Below, piece after piece: positions 42,271-54,529 of a stretch of 64,000 nt of DNA. Source of the stretch: Lomentospora prolificans. Taxonomy: Eukaryota; Ascomycota; Sordariomycetes; Microascales; Microascaceae. The notes under the pieces were generated by a model. The model was given only the letters and a program-made list of their open reading frames with translations. It ran no database searches and had not been told where the DNA came from. Every line of letters begins with the position of its first letter. The first letter of the stretch is position 1. Position numbers and translations under genes: made by a program. The stretch is from NCBI GenBank assembly GCA_029532625.1, contig JARFXM010000011.1, forward strand, positions 62,001-126,000. Direction: 5' to 3'.

Positions 42271-44254
42271 TCTGAAAAGAATACAACAGTGCGTTTGGAT
42301 TGTATTGGCTAGAGTCAAGCTTTGGCAGGGAATGTCCGAATCACTGCGGGTTTTCCTACCGGGCGTCGAGGATCCGCTTGTTCTGCGCAGGCAGGAAGGC
42401 TGCAGGTTCGAGGCGTCTGGTTATTCTATGTTCCTGACGCAGAAGTTTTGACGGGAGGCTGTCAGCTGGTTGACATTCATTTGGTGGAGTCTAGCCGTTG
42501 GGCTAGGTAGATGAACCATATGTCTGAACAGCGACCCGGTGCTTTGTCCGTTTCAAAGTTCATATATCATTCAAGTTTGAGGACGTCGTCCGAGTCGACT
42601 TGAGACGGCTGGTGGCGAGGCCATCAGTACCAAACAGGCGGAGTTGAGGATTGCCAAGCCAGCGAGTGTTAGAACGTGATCATAAACCTGACTGGCACCA
42701 CAATCTCGTGTATCTGATGTCCCGAGAGACTAGTTTGCGGACCCCGTAGCACGTATGGGTCGTGCTAGCCGCGTGCAGGAACTGTTGTCGTCGATCGGAC
42801 CTTCAGTTCTTGCCTCATAATGAACGCCCTGCATTTTCCTTTTTCCAAATGAGACCGTGGCTTCTTGTCATCAGTGCTGTGAGACATGAAGATGAAGCAG
42901 GCAGTGCGGGTTTCGCAACGTATTACAGCGCTGACGCTGAGCGAGTCAGCCAATCCATGTGTTTGCCAACGCACCGTCAAGCATGTTGTGGCGGATATTT
43001 TGGCCACAAATATCCAACGACTGTCTCTAAAAGCTGGGCGACCGAGGGAAGTCTGGTAGTTTGGCCCCGGGTTGGCGCGCGGTTCACGGGTTCCCTTTTA
43101 CCTTGAAATCTCTCTATTCATGCTCTAGCCTCCACGGTCAAGAAAACCAGGCACGGTAAGCAAACAGCAAGTCAGATATCCGTGTCCATGGCTTCATAGA
43201 AAAGCGCCCCTCATATTTACCCCAGCTCAGGCATCTGGGAAACCCCCAAAATGCTAAGATGTAAGTACATCAGCAGACATCATATCATGATTATGGTCGG
43301 GCTGATAAATATTCGGTAGGCCCACGGCCCCCAAAAGTGGAAATGTATCAAGCAAGCGGAAGGATTGCGAAAAGAGAATCAAACAACTTGAGCAGCGGAC
43401 CGCCGAGCGGCATCGGGCAGGGGTCGCTTTCGAAGAATTGGAGAGGCGGAACAAATCCTCCCGTGGCATAGCCATACATGGGCGTCCGAGATATAAGAGA
43501 GCTCTTACCTAGACTATGCGGCAGGTAGCAATTCAATCGAAGCTCCAATAATCGATAGGATTGGACGGAAGTGCCTACGGCGCTGGCGAGAGGCAAGAAG
43601 GGATTGTAAAATAGAGCAATAGCCGTTTTAGTGTGGGTGTTTGCAACCGCGTCTTCCAACTTGGAGGACTTCGCCGTTCCAAGGCATTCACTTCTATTCC
43701 CACGGCCACACACTTTTTTCTTGCATCAACACACATTGCATCCGATTCACTTTGGGACGGTGGTCGATGGCTCCTCATCGTCTGTGCAGGCCTCGCCAAC
43801 ATCATCATCAACGCCAGTCTCACTGCATGGGACATTCCCCTCAGTCGGAAGTGGACCTATTACATTCTTGGAGGGCTATCCAAAGGCTGAAGAGTCTTGC
43901 TGATGGCGTGGGCTACCCAGTCTTGACTTCCGCCGTTGATCGGGAAGCAGACGGACGCACCCAGCTATAAGAAAAGGGCTTCACGTCCATGGCATTCAGT
44001 ACCATTGCGTTAAATGATGGAAGGAATTAGACCATAAGCCGCAAAGATTTGCTTACTTCTGTATGAGGTGAAGTAGTCGGGGTCTCCAAGAAACATTTCG
44101 TCATTAAAGCTGTGACATCCATGATGATTGTTTATTTTGCTATTCTGGGCAATTCTTGAATTGTGCGTTGAGAACCATTTAATCTAGCTCAAAAACTATT
44201 ACCTAGACAGATGCAGAATCGGACACTGTACGTATATCTGCGGGGCAAAAAGCA
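42271..44254. other. Gene-poor region, no gene recognised
   Basis: Two kilobases. Three overlapping plus-strand frames around 43631-43970 include a hydrophobic segment (WLLIVCAGLANIIINASLTA) but no start, intron or domain that supports a gene. Confidence 0.45.
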
Positions 44255-44338
44255 GCACTATTGGGTTAGTGGTAAACTTGGTCGTTGCCATCGTCCGATA
44301 GATTCGACCAGCCCCCGGTTCGATTCCGGGATAGTGCA
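44255..44338 (+). tRNA. tRNA-Gly (anticodon GCC) with a 13-nt intron
   Basis: The acceptor stem GCACTAT (44255-44261) pairs with ATAGTGC (44331-44337), with discriminator A. The D arm contains GGTTAGTGGTAA and the T arm is CCCGGTTCGATTCCGGG. The anticodon stem GGTCG pairs with CGACC, and the loop TTGCCA carries GCC followed by a 13-nt insertion at the canonical 37/38 intron site. Internal A and B boxes are intact. A T4 run follows 8 nt downstream. Confidence 0.93.
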
Positions 44339-44352
44339 CTGGGCTTCTTTTA

Positions 44353-44435
44353 TCCGATGTAGTATAGTGGTTAGTATACTGCGCTTTCATCAGAAGGCAA
44401 CCGCAGGGGCCGGGGTTCGATTCCCCGCATCGGAG
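44353..44435 (+). tRNA. tRNA-Glu (anticodon TTC) with an 11-nt intron
   Basis: The acceptor stem TCCGATG (44353-44359) pairs with CATCGGA (44428-44434), with discriminator G. The D arm is GTATAGTGGTTAGTATAC and the T arm GGGGTTCGATTCCCC. The anticodon stem CTGCG pairs with CGCAG and encloses CTTTCA, an 11-nt insertion and C, which places TTC at 34-36 and the intron at 37/38. It begins only 14 nt after the tRNA-Gly, same strand. Confidence 0.93.
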
Positions 44436-44444
44436 TCTGCATTC

Positions 44445-44450
44445 TTTTTT
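44445..44450 (+). terminator. RNA polymerase III terminator
   Basis: T6 run 10 nt after the end of tRNA-Glu, the standard Pol III stop signal. Confidence 0.75.
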
Positions 44451-45270
44451 GTCTCTCTAGACAGGTCTAAATCCTATCATTCAGATAAAGAGAAGAAAGG
44501 ATAACCATTCTCCTATCTTAGTTGTAGGCTTTGGACCACTATTATTTTTGTGGCTTGGGTTAAAGAACCGCCTAGGCGACAAACCCCACTCTTATGGGTC
44601 TATCGCTTTGTTGTGAGAAGTTATGAGGTTCCTCGCTTCACTTTATAAGACTAGCAATGTTTCCTAGACGTCTAGATATATTGTAAATGTTAGGGCTAGC
44701 AAGTCGCCTCTCAGGCTACTAATGTGAGGCTGCCTCTTAACCTATGACGACGTTCCTAAACTCAGCAAACTCCAAAGTATCTCTCACATGTAACTTTTGA
44801 CCCCCAACTCCTAATTACCACTCCGGATATATTAGCTTGCGAAGCTCTCCTATTATTATTAGGCAAGACCTATCCTAAGCCCGGCCCTTATGACGTGACT
44901 GTCATGGGTCGCGGGGTTGCAGGGGCTACAGCTTGGGAACTCAGCTAGTATAAAGTTGCTCTTCTGATGCTTAACTGGTAACTTGTAGGCTTATCATCCG
45001 AGCAAGTATTTCTCGCTCACCCTCATTTTGAGTACGAAGTCACGATGAATATGAACAACTCCCTGGCCGACATCAAGAAGCGGCAGATTGTACTTGTTTT
45101 ATTCCTCAGTAACCGGTCTAACGGCTATACCGATGAGACGCAACATATCAGAGGGAAATAGCGCTAGATAGTCACGATCAGTTGGTGAGAAACATTTCCT
45201 TTCAAGTGAACGGAATGTATTTTATTTGGTATCGACCAATAAAAGGTTATCTACAGGCCTAGACGCCTGT
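44451..45270. other. AT-richer, decayed DNA downstream of the tRNA pair
   Basis: Rich in TA, CTA and stop codons, consistent with RIP-like decay. It contains the small flavoprotein relict listed separately; no intact gene. Confidence 0.5.
44889..44980 (+). pseudogene. Relict of an FAD-dependent oxidoreductase N-terminus
   Basis: One frame reads YDVTVMGRGVAGATAWELS, stop, YKVALL, close to the Rossmann FAD motif YDVxVxGxGVxGxxxAxELSRYKVALLE of glycerol-3-phosphate-dehydrogenase/DAO-like enzymes. The second Gly of GxGxxG is kept, but the first position and an Arg codon (now TAG) are changed. No continuing domain was found, so this is a short relict. Confidence 0.4.
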
Positions 45271-47035
45271 CTATGCAACCCAGTACCAAATCCTTTGCCA
45301 AATGTTCTTTGGCTTCCTCTCCTCTTCCATCGCCTCCATCTCTTCCATCTCCCTCACGCCCGTCACAACGTCGACGTCCGGGATCTTTCGGGCCCAAGGA
45401 GTCCGGAAGAAAATCTTGTGCATAAAGTACAAGATGAAAAAGATAGGAATGGTGATATACGCAGCGAGGAAATCCGAAGCGTTGAAATTTTCGGGCCAGA
45501 AGATGTGGAACCCATTTGTGAGTGTCAAGATGATGAGGATGAATAGGGCAAAGTAGGTGGCGTAAGGCTGCAAGGGGGTCTTGAAGGGTCGGCGGTCCAT
45601 CATGCCGTGAAAGACCATGGCCTTGCGCCAGCGGATAAAGGTGATCATGACGACGATCCAGGCGATGTAGCCGCTGATCGTGCTAATGTTCATGAACCAG
45701 TTGAATACCTTGGCAGCGTTGTTGTCGACGTTGAGGAAAGAGAGGAGACCGATGGACCAGGTGGCGATGACGGCAACATAGGGAACACCCCTCTTATCGG
45801 TCTTGGCGCAGAAGCGGGGAGCCTGGCCGTTGAGGGCGAGGGAGTAAAGAACACGGCTGCCGGAGTAGAGGAAGGCGTTTCCAGCGCTCCAAGCGGAGGT
45901 GAGAATGGCGGCGTTGATGATGTGGTTCAAGGTTTTGATGCCAGCGCGTTGGATGCCGAGCACCCAAGGAGAGGAGTTGGCGTTAGACTCGGGGTTCAGG
46001 AGATTTGGGTCGTTGGAGGGGGTGATGCATCCGATCATGAGGGATCCAAGACCATAAAAGATGGCCAGACGCCAGACGAAGCGGCGGGCGGCCTTGGGGA
46101 TGTTGCGGCGGGGGGCAACAGTTTCTCCGGCGGCGAGAGCGAGCAACTCAGGGGAGGTGATGAAGGCGAAGCCCGCGCGGGCGAAACCGCTCCAGTAGGC
46201 GAGGAACCTACCGGCCGCGCCAGGCACCATATACTCTTTGAATGCGCCGGGATCGTTCCAGTAGTCGAAACCGATCGCTTCGCCGTTGGGTGCGCCTCCG
46301 GCCATGATGACGATGCTCACAAGAATGAGGCCCATGATGGTGATGAATTTAATACTAGCGAACCAGAATTCAGCCTCGCCAAAGATGGCGACGCCGAAAA
46401 TATTCAGGCCGAGGAGGACGAGAAGGATGATAGCGATCCACACTGCGTTCGGCACGGGGCTCTTCCAGTAGTCGAGCAGGATGGCGCCAGCAGAGGCTTC
46501 GGCCCCGACAAGCATAGCATAGGCGTACCAGTAATTCCAACCGCAAGCGAAGCCCAAGCTGGGCTCGACGAATCGCTCGACAAAGTAGGGAACGGAGACA
46601 CCCTTGAGAGGGAGATAGGTCGCCATCTCAGCGAGGTTGTTCATGATACTCCAGACGATCATCATCATGGACATGTAGCCCATGAAAAGGGGCGCAGGAC
46701 CGAGGGTCGAGAGGATGACGCCGGAGCCGACAAACAGACCTGTGCCAATGCTACGGAAAATAATATAATTAGTATCGCGGGCAAGAATGAGAATCGAATC
46801 GAAAGGGGAAACTAAACGACCGGGGTCACACTCACGCGCCACCAAGGGCAAGGAATTGGATGTGTCGACTCTTCAGACCTCTCTTGAGCTGGTCGTTCTG
46901 TACGAGGAGATCGGGCGTTCCGTCGGCCATGGTTCTAACGTTGACATCTCTGGAGAATGGACTGCCGCTGGGGGCAGTCTCTGCCTCCCCTGGGCTAAGG
47001 GATGCTGAACTCTTCTTCTCCATTATCGCCGTCAA
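45271..47035 (-). CDS. Amino-acid permease (YAT/APC family)
   Basis: Two exons, 47035-46836 and 46750-45271, encode 559 aa. The intron falls inside the first conserved helix; splicing restores LALGGAIGTGLFVGSG. This is the yeast amino-acid transporter family (Gap1/Dip5/Put4 type), a 12-TM H+ symporter at the plasma membrane. Other family features are FGEAEFWFASIKFITIMGLI (TM5), SPELLALAAGETVAPRRNIP after TM6, GSRVLYSLALNGQAPRFCAKT after TM8, and the hydrophobic C-terminal helices. The N-terminal cytosolic tail of about 55 residues contains SLSPGEAETAPSGSP. A second in-frame ATG at 47023 could also be used. Substrate range is not determinable. Confidence 0.94.
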
Positions 47036-50000
47036 TGGATTGCGAGGCTGCCAGATGGGATGATGTTATTCAAAGCTTCGACAGCTTGGAGAACGAGAAG
47101 AAGATAAAATACGTGAGATAGGAGCGTTGGGGGGCGGGTGGGATAGCACCTAGATAATAAACAAGGAATAGAGGAGTTGGGGATGATCAACATTGCAGAT
47201 CCAAACCCATCTCCGATAAGTACTGTTACATCCCAGAAGAGAGAGCGTAATATATTGCATTTTCTGGTTTTCACGCTCTCCGCCTTGTCAAAACTTAAAA
47301 TGGCAAACTGAAAAGGGAAAATTCAGCATGCTGCTTGAAGATGCGCCATTCCCCTCACGCGTGGCACCAAGCTGCACCGTGATATCACCGACCTCACCTT
47401 CCACTGGGCCGACTTTGGTGGCCAAGAAGCATTCCTTTGTGTAAGGCAGGATTCGAGAAGCACCACTCTATGTGCGCAGGGATCCGGTCTAACGGAATGC
47501 GGCAGGTGATCATCCCCCAGATACCGTTAAGGGTAGGTGGCAGCGCTCGCTTGGTGTGCGGAGAGCGTTTGGTTGATGGTATGACGGCACGGGAAAGGAG
47601 GGGAGTAAAAGCAGGATTCTCGCATACGGACCACTAATCGACCGAGCCGGGGGGGCGATGTTTCCACAGATAAGTAAATGCCGTATATAAAACTTTGCTT
47701 CCCCTGCGCCGTCGCTGGCACTGTAGGAACAGGTCACTAATCTTGGCGTCGTCCAAATATTATCTGCTCTGAAAGGACTCGGCTAGACGCGGGCTCGATT
47801 TACGAGGTACAAGGGCAAGACACGTCGGTCGAGACCAGAACCATCATGATCGATGTCGCGCACGGTCGCTACTTCCATGAGGAGAAAGACAGAACCATCA
47901 CGAAGCCCACGGTCCGAAATCGATGTTTTGAAAAGCAAAATCACGATTGAGCAAAATGTTAATATATGTCTGGCTCTCATCTCTCACGAGTTCCACCTTG
48001 TACGTTTCTCAACCATCCCGCCTCCACAAGCCAAGCGCCAAACAGCTCTGGTTTGTACCCAATTTTTTTTCCCCCATTTTCCCCAAACCCCAATGCTGGC
48101 TGGCCTGGCTCGGCATTATTCACTAGCTAGCATGACGCGGAAACCACGCAAGGGCGTTTTTCTTAGTAGCCTCGCCAGCCAGTGGCGGATCGGATTACCC
48201 CGAGACCTATCAATCCTTGTCGCCGTGGAAAGCAAGCCCACAAAACTATGATCCTCGCGAAACACGAAGACACTGAAGCGACTATTGGGCCGAGGTCGAC
48301 TGGCCAGCGGTGCTGGACGAAAGGGGATTTTTTCTTGAATGATTAAACTTCAGACACTGGCGCCACCATCGTGCGGGGACGGAAACACTAACTAGTTTAA
48401 GGTCTTTCACCGACGACAATCTTCAGAGAAGGTAAGCAGACGAAGAAAATTTTGCCGTCTTCGTGATGAACTGTCAAGGATTACCCTATCAAGGCAAAAC
48501 AACAATCGCAAAAAACCCGTGTGCTGCACCTTTCCTCGAGCCCCCATTCTCGATAATAATCCGAAAAGGAGCCTTCACCCCAACCGACTCGTACGTTACT
48601 CTCGCACACCTATCTATTGGGGAATGCGATATTCGTTAGACTCCCAATTTCTCCACTCTACCCCAATCATGCTATCGATGCCGCACGACGCGATCGATCC
48701 GATCTACGACTTCAAACTCTCAATGCACAACGCATTTTCTATAAAGTGCTGCCTCGTGATTTCGAGTGCCTCCACCCGGGAGGCTACTGCGCGCGGCGTT
48801 GATCTCTTGCACGACATGTTTCATTCGCGTGTTCCTGCTTCTAGAATGCGTGGGCGGTGGTTGTATCGACGGCCGTCAGAGTTCTCAAGGCCATTCAACG
48901 ACCTGGCTTATTGAAATAGGCGCCATAACGGCGGCTTCGAGGATTTTGGGCAACTGCTGTCGTCATTTTCGTAGATACCCGTTCACTTGCCTTCACTTGG
49001 GTGCGTCTTCGGTCTCAATGCTTTCCGCCACCGTCCGGACGCCGAGGGACGCAGGCAGGATGTCAGGCGTAGCGGCGACATTCCTGGCTGCACGATGATA
49101 GAAGAGGCTGCCAAGGCATCAACGTAGTTGCTTTCTCCGGGCGTGTCAAGAGCAGAGTGTCATGTGTAGATTCTTAAGCGCCGAGGACCTTGGCTGCGAC
49201 GACTGCGTTCCAGGTAGATTCGGTGGAAAAAAAAAAAAAAAAAAAAAAGTGCAACATGCCACACTGGAAGAATTATTCACAAAGTGGCGTGGTGGAGTTT
49301 TTAATAGCTCGAAGCCAGCGAAACACTGCCTCGCGGCTCTTGCTGTATGGGGGAACCCAGAGATCAGATTTTCTTGGCTGGAGCTGCTTAGAATGCTCGG
49401 AGAATTTCTTCTCATGAGGTGGTGGTTCCCTGGCTGGGCCACGCGATCGGGTGCCTCGCCTCGCCTCAGCTATCACACCATGCCCCTCTGTAAGGTCATT
49501 GGGCCTTAACGGATGCACATCTCCGCCGCGGCATCTAAGATCTAGTAGGGGTTTAATTCCAGTTGAGGTTGAAAGTAGGAAGCTTCCTCATTTACCTGGA
49601 CAACCAGATCCAAGAAGCTTTGGTTGACGTTTGTAACCCAAGAGGCGTCGATATCAATTCAGTGTATTAACATGGCTGAATCCGAATCAATTGTGACCAG
49701 AAACCGACTAAAACTAAATAATATATCAGAAATAAAAGTCAAAACAGCCCAAGTATAACCCCCGATGAAACGGTTCTGGACAACTCGGCGAGTCATGTAC
49801 GCAAATTGTTGTGTAATCCATGTTATATACTAGTAAAACTGTGGTAAAGTCCGATTCTCAAAACCGTTCATCGCCCTCCGTCCCACTCCCCTCCAGTGCC
49901 CGGTGATCCACCGCTATCCGACTTGAGTTGGTTGAGGGATCGACCGCTATTCCAAGATTATGTCGCCTTTAGTTGGCGATCTGGCCGTCAGAAAGGTAGA

Positions 50001-50051
50001 GCCTCTTGCGCTATAAATGGCCCCTTAATATCAGTCCTGGTCGTTCTTAAA
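47036..50051. other. Gene-poor region (3 kb) with an A22 tract
   Basis: No gene supported. Several short frames (47437-47637, 47853-48251, 48519-48914, 49162-49509 on plus) lack domain character. Nothing repeat-like apart from the A-run. Confidence 0.5.
49227..49248. repeat. Poly-A mononucleotide tract (22 A)
   Basis: Uninterrupted A22 in the gene-poor region. Confidence 0.85.
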
Positions 50052-52039
50052 TCAACAACCGTGTCGGTAATAGATACAACTTACACTCAGGAAAAACGAT
50101 AAAACTAGCCCCAGAGACGAGACCGCGAGAATAAAGATGAACACCTGCCTAATCGAGTCTGTCACCTGGAAAATAACAGCTGCTTTGAGTTCCGAGCTGA
50201 GCGCCTGGAACAATGAACTGCCTGTGCCCGTGGTCAAGTGAACGATGTCGTCTAGTGGGTAGTCGGGTAGCACTGAGCTGACCTTTTTCAGGACCAAGTT
50301 CTGGAAAATGGCACCTGTGATGGATAGCGCAGCGAGGATACCAGAGACTTGGGCTATTGGTTGAGGAAACATTAGGGAGTGAATGACAAGCGGGAAGGGG
50401 AGACCGTATATAAAACATACCGATGGTCATGATGCTCACCGCGTGATTGACTTCTGATGGGGGGGCAATAGCCGACACAACGGCGACACCAGCACTTTGG
50501 AAGCAGCCAATACCGACTCCAATGAGGACTGTGTATCCGTAAATTTTGGGTGACGAAGTGCCTGGATCAATGGTACCTGCGACTCTATTAGCCCAGAGCA
50601 TGCATCCAAAGACTTTAACTCCCGCTTACTCATAAGGGCAGAACCGATAACAATAGCTAGGTTACCAGCAATATACCATGGCATAGTGTAGCCGAGCTTA
50701 GGCATGAGGAAGGCGTTTAAGAGAGCAAAGAAGACGAGGGAACAAATTAACGGAAGGATTCTCACACCCCCTTGAAGCGGACCATCGGCTTTGGTGAACT
50801 GGAAAAGGAGGGGCGTATAGTATATGGCGGTGAACATGGCACCGGCCACGATGGCGCCTTGCAAGGGGAGGATGACGAGGTCACGCGTCTTCATAAACTC
50901 GACGGGTAAGAGTTTGTGAGCTTCCGGAACACCGGGGTGGTAGAGGGTTGCTAGGATGAAGGCAATCAAAAGCGCGCCGGTGAGGACGAGCAAGGCAATT
51001 TCCGAGCCGCTGTTCCAGGCGAAGACGGTGCCGCCAAAGTTAACGGCCAAGCTGAAACAAGTGCTCCCTGCGAGGAACACAGTCATTCCGATCCAGTCTT
51101 GGAGTCGAAGCTTCTCAACAAATGGGGTGTTTGGCAGAGGCTGGATACTAGGTAGCGTCCAAAGGTACGCCGGAGCGAACAGAGCGGCAATAGGAAGGTT
51201 GATATAGAAGCCCCAACGCCAGGTCGCGCTGCTCTGGGCGAAGAGACCGCCAACAATTGGACCGAGGACGCAGCCAATGCCCCAGATTGAATATATCCCG
51301 GCAAGGTACAGCGGACGTTCATGGTTTGTTGTGAGAGTGGCGACATAGTTGAGACCTCCTGCGTAGATTCCGCAGCCACCGACACCGGCAATCACGCGAC
51401 CGACAATGAGGGCGTCCATATTGGGTGCTGCACCACAGATTGCACTACCGACTTCGAACAGGGCGAGGCAGATGATGAAGACCCACTTCATATCGAAGGT
51501 GCCGAAAGCTTTCCCTCTGTCGCCAGCATTAATACGCGTCCTTAATGCATCCTAGTATGCAGCACCGACTTACAAAGGTAGGATGGTGGTGTTTCCAAGC
51601 ATGAAGCTGACTCCAATCCATGCTAGATTTTGCTCGCTCCTGAAGGTTTCGACGATGGATGGTTGAAGGTTCGCAACCTAGAAAAGGCGGTTAGAGGGAT
51701 TATTATCGGGGCTTAGACGTGTCTTCTTACGATGGTTCCATCGAGGGCGAATAGGAAGACTGTCGAAAGCAGAGCCCCATAGGCAAAGAACCACTACATA
51801 GGATGCAAAGGGCCGGTTAGCGAGAATCCGGCGCCGTTTGAGCGTTGGATGCGTACTTTCAGACCCGTGACAGACCGCTTGGCTTCTGAAGTGGGAGGGT
51901 TGGATTCCTCAGAGGGGCTGCCAGTTCGCTCGGCAGGTCCATTCTCGGGCTTGGGCAGCTCCAAGCTTGGAAGCTTCTCTTTGTCGCAGGGAATGTCAGC
52001 TTGCGTGTTGGCCACGCTGGTCTCGCTCTCGGCGGCCAT
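50052..52039 (-). CDS. MFS drug/toxin efflux-type transporter (DHA2-like, 14 TM)
   Basis: Six exons, 52039-51857, 51793-51731, 51677-51574, 51516-50630, 50576-50421 and 50353-50052, encode 564 aa. The polar N-terminal tail of about 60 residues is followed by WFFAYGALLSTVFLFALDGTIV (TM1), the antiporter pattern LIVGRVIAGVGGCGIYAGG (motif C-like), GIYSIWGIGCVLGPIVGGLF and WRWGFYINLPIA, all diagnostic of the 14-TM DHA2 group that exports drugs and fungal metabolites. The C-terminal end is uncertain: a GTAAGT donor at about 50085 could splice to another short exon. As written the frame stops at 50052. No biosynthetic core gene accompanies it. Confidence 0.92.
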
Positions 52040-54529
52040 GGTACTAATGGACGATTTCGTTTCACCAGGTGTCTCGTTGATATTACAACCGATCAGATCA
52101 GATACACTGACCACCACAAACAAGTCCGGCTTTCAAATGAACGATGCCAAAGAGGGAGAAAAACAGTCGATATTCGTTCTTTTTTTAAATCAATACATTT
52201 ATAATGCTGTCGTGCGATTGAGCCAGTCCTCGGCGTTCGAGCTAAAGACCGCCGACTCAGCTGTTACTGTCCACCGGGAAGTCCGGTCCGAGTGCTCCAG
52301 GACAGCAACACCACAACGGTCCAATTTCCCATGAATTATGTAACGGCTGCTGACGCCTCTTGGGGGATGTGCGGTAGGCAATATGCACAAAACAAAGTGG
52401 ATAGAAGATGGTTGACTGGGTTGGTGTCAGACATGAAGACTGCAGATACTCTATGGAAATCAAGGATCAATCATGCTGGTGCTCAGTTTGCCAACGCTCT
52501 TAACCTTCACTCTTCGCCTCCATTGCTTTTGCTCTGAGCACACTTTCCTCGAATGATTATCTACCCAGATCTCGGCAGGATGTAGGAACCGTAGTCCAGC
52601 GCAGGCCCGGACCAGGGGTGGGCATGCAGCCTCTCTATAGCCGGGTTCTTGATGCTCTGCAGGCGTGCACACTCCGCCTTCGTGATAGGGAATGGCTTAG
52701 TAGCTGTCGACTGAGTAGCAATGAGTGGTCCGCGTGCGAACATTGTGAAATATTACCGTGTTTGCAATTATTAAGGAAATGGTACTGCGGATTGAGGGTA
52801 ATGTGCAATTTACGAAATTGAAGAGTTGAAGCACGTTAGGGAGCTGTGAGGCCACAAAGTCCACAGTTGCCCTAGGGCTCGTCACAAGATGGTACCCCGG
52901 CCAGCAATTAATCAGGGGGCTAGAATATATCTACTCGTTCACAATAGGATGCAAATACCCCATCCCCACCAGAAGGGCGGCTGAAAGATGGTCCAGGTTC
53001 CATAATTGTCCTTTCTTAGGAGGCTCCCGACCGAGCCATCCATCATCTATCCATGATTTCGCCTTTCTTTTGACGGGGGCCCGGTACTGCAATTTCGAGG
53101 TATGAGAGTCGCGGAAGTTTTCGTCAGGGGTATGCCTAACTCAGAGGTCGTCGCCAGCACCCGATTTCCCTTCGGTGAGTTCGGCGCGAACTGGCCGAGA
53201 GAGGGATTTCTGTGTGGGGAAATTGTCTCGGGCGCTGCGGGCCGAAGTGGCCGGGCCAATCCAATCCTGCCGAAAGGGCAACACGCTCTCCGTTGCGGGT
53301 CACCTACTGGAATGAAGAAGAGCTGGCGTTGTTATAATATATCGTTACTTTGACTTCTGTTTTTTACGATCTTTCCTCTTAAACAGTCACCTACCCGGCA
53401 GTAGCACCTCCATCTCATGATCGCCGTAACCATGAATGAAGTCTTTGGGCCTTCAAGCTGAGCGCCTTCACGAAGCTCGAAGATCTACACACGCCGTATT
53501 CGCGCGCCGTTTCGTACCTGGTATTAAATTCCAAAGAGCAGCAGTAGCTGACGATATCGGGCGCGTGACAGTCACTTGTACATCCAGGAATTATCTTATG
53601 TCTCAGGAAACGTATTGGAATGTATCATGGCTCAAACTGTGCTGTTTATGGTCTCCAACGCGCGCATCAATAGCCGGTCACAAATCGCAGACAGCACTGA
53701 CGAGGGACCAGACCAGTGGGAGCATTGACGGTTTTCTAGGGAGGGCGGCACCGGCTAATGATAGCGGCGACAACCGTATTGCCTCAGAAACAGGGGCTCT
53801 GACGAATTCGCGCCTTGCTAGAGAACAAACGTGATTTGAACACTGTCGTGCTGCCGGTCCGTCGCCGGCCAGTGCCAGGCAGACGCACGATGTACTTGTG
53901 GCTGCCCACGAGAAGGGCCCATCCAATGCCTATAGAGCCACTGGAGCGGGGGACACAATGGTATTATTAGGGGATCAATATTGCCAGGCGTGTTATGAAT
54001 AGTATATGTGCTGGCCTCAGTGCCTGCTGTCGGTACGGAAGAAGCCAGCTGGCTGGTGTGGACGGCCCCCAGGCACGAAGTCATCACCCAGTGCCTGGCC
54101 CAGGAGAAGGGCTGCTTATATGTCTCCCATTATTTTCCCAATGGATTTTGTTTCCCCCGCTTGCACGCTCGCTCTATCACCTGGCTGAATTTCTTCTTTT
54201 TCGACCCATTTTGAGACCGCGAGTCTGCTATTTTTTAATTAACTTGAACGGCCAAGAAGAATTCGAACGAATCAAGAGATTTTAGCTGCCACCCTCCATC
54301 AACCCTCCCCCCTCCCCTGCGCGATCAGCAAACCGGCCTGATTTCTAATCCACTGCTGGCTGGCGACCACACGCGGGCGACGAGAGACAACGAACAGTTT
54401 GTCCATGTCGGACCGGGATACTTGACTCTTCCACCTGTTCCCAGTTTCTATTTTCACTTTCCACTTAATTGTACGTGTGGTGGTGAGCTTGCCGACTAGG
54501 CCAGCAAGCCTCCCACTGCAGGTTTCCAA
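52040..54529. other. Gene-poor region (2.5 kb), no gene recognised
   Basis: Frames up to 132 codons (53436-53834, plus) show no domain or splice structure. The last part is the promoter of the Zn(II)2Cys6 gene. Confidence 0.5.

Noticed and set aside
43631..43970. Three overlapping plus-strand frames with a hydrophobic segment
   Set aside because: No start context, no intron phase logic and no family resemblance.
45607..46815. 402-codon plus-strand frame
   Set aside because: Exactly antisense to the amino-acid permease; Gly/Asp/Glu-rich composition typical of a shadow frame.
53436..53834. 132-codon plus-strand frame
   Set aside because: No recognisable motif, no splice structure, in a stretch with many short frames on both strands.
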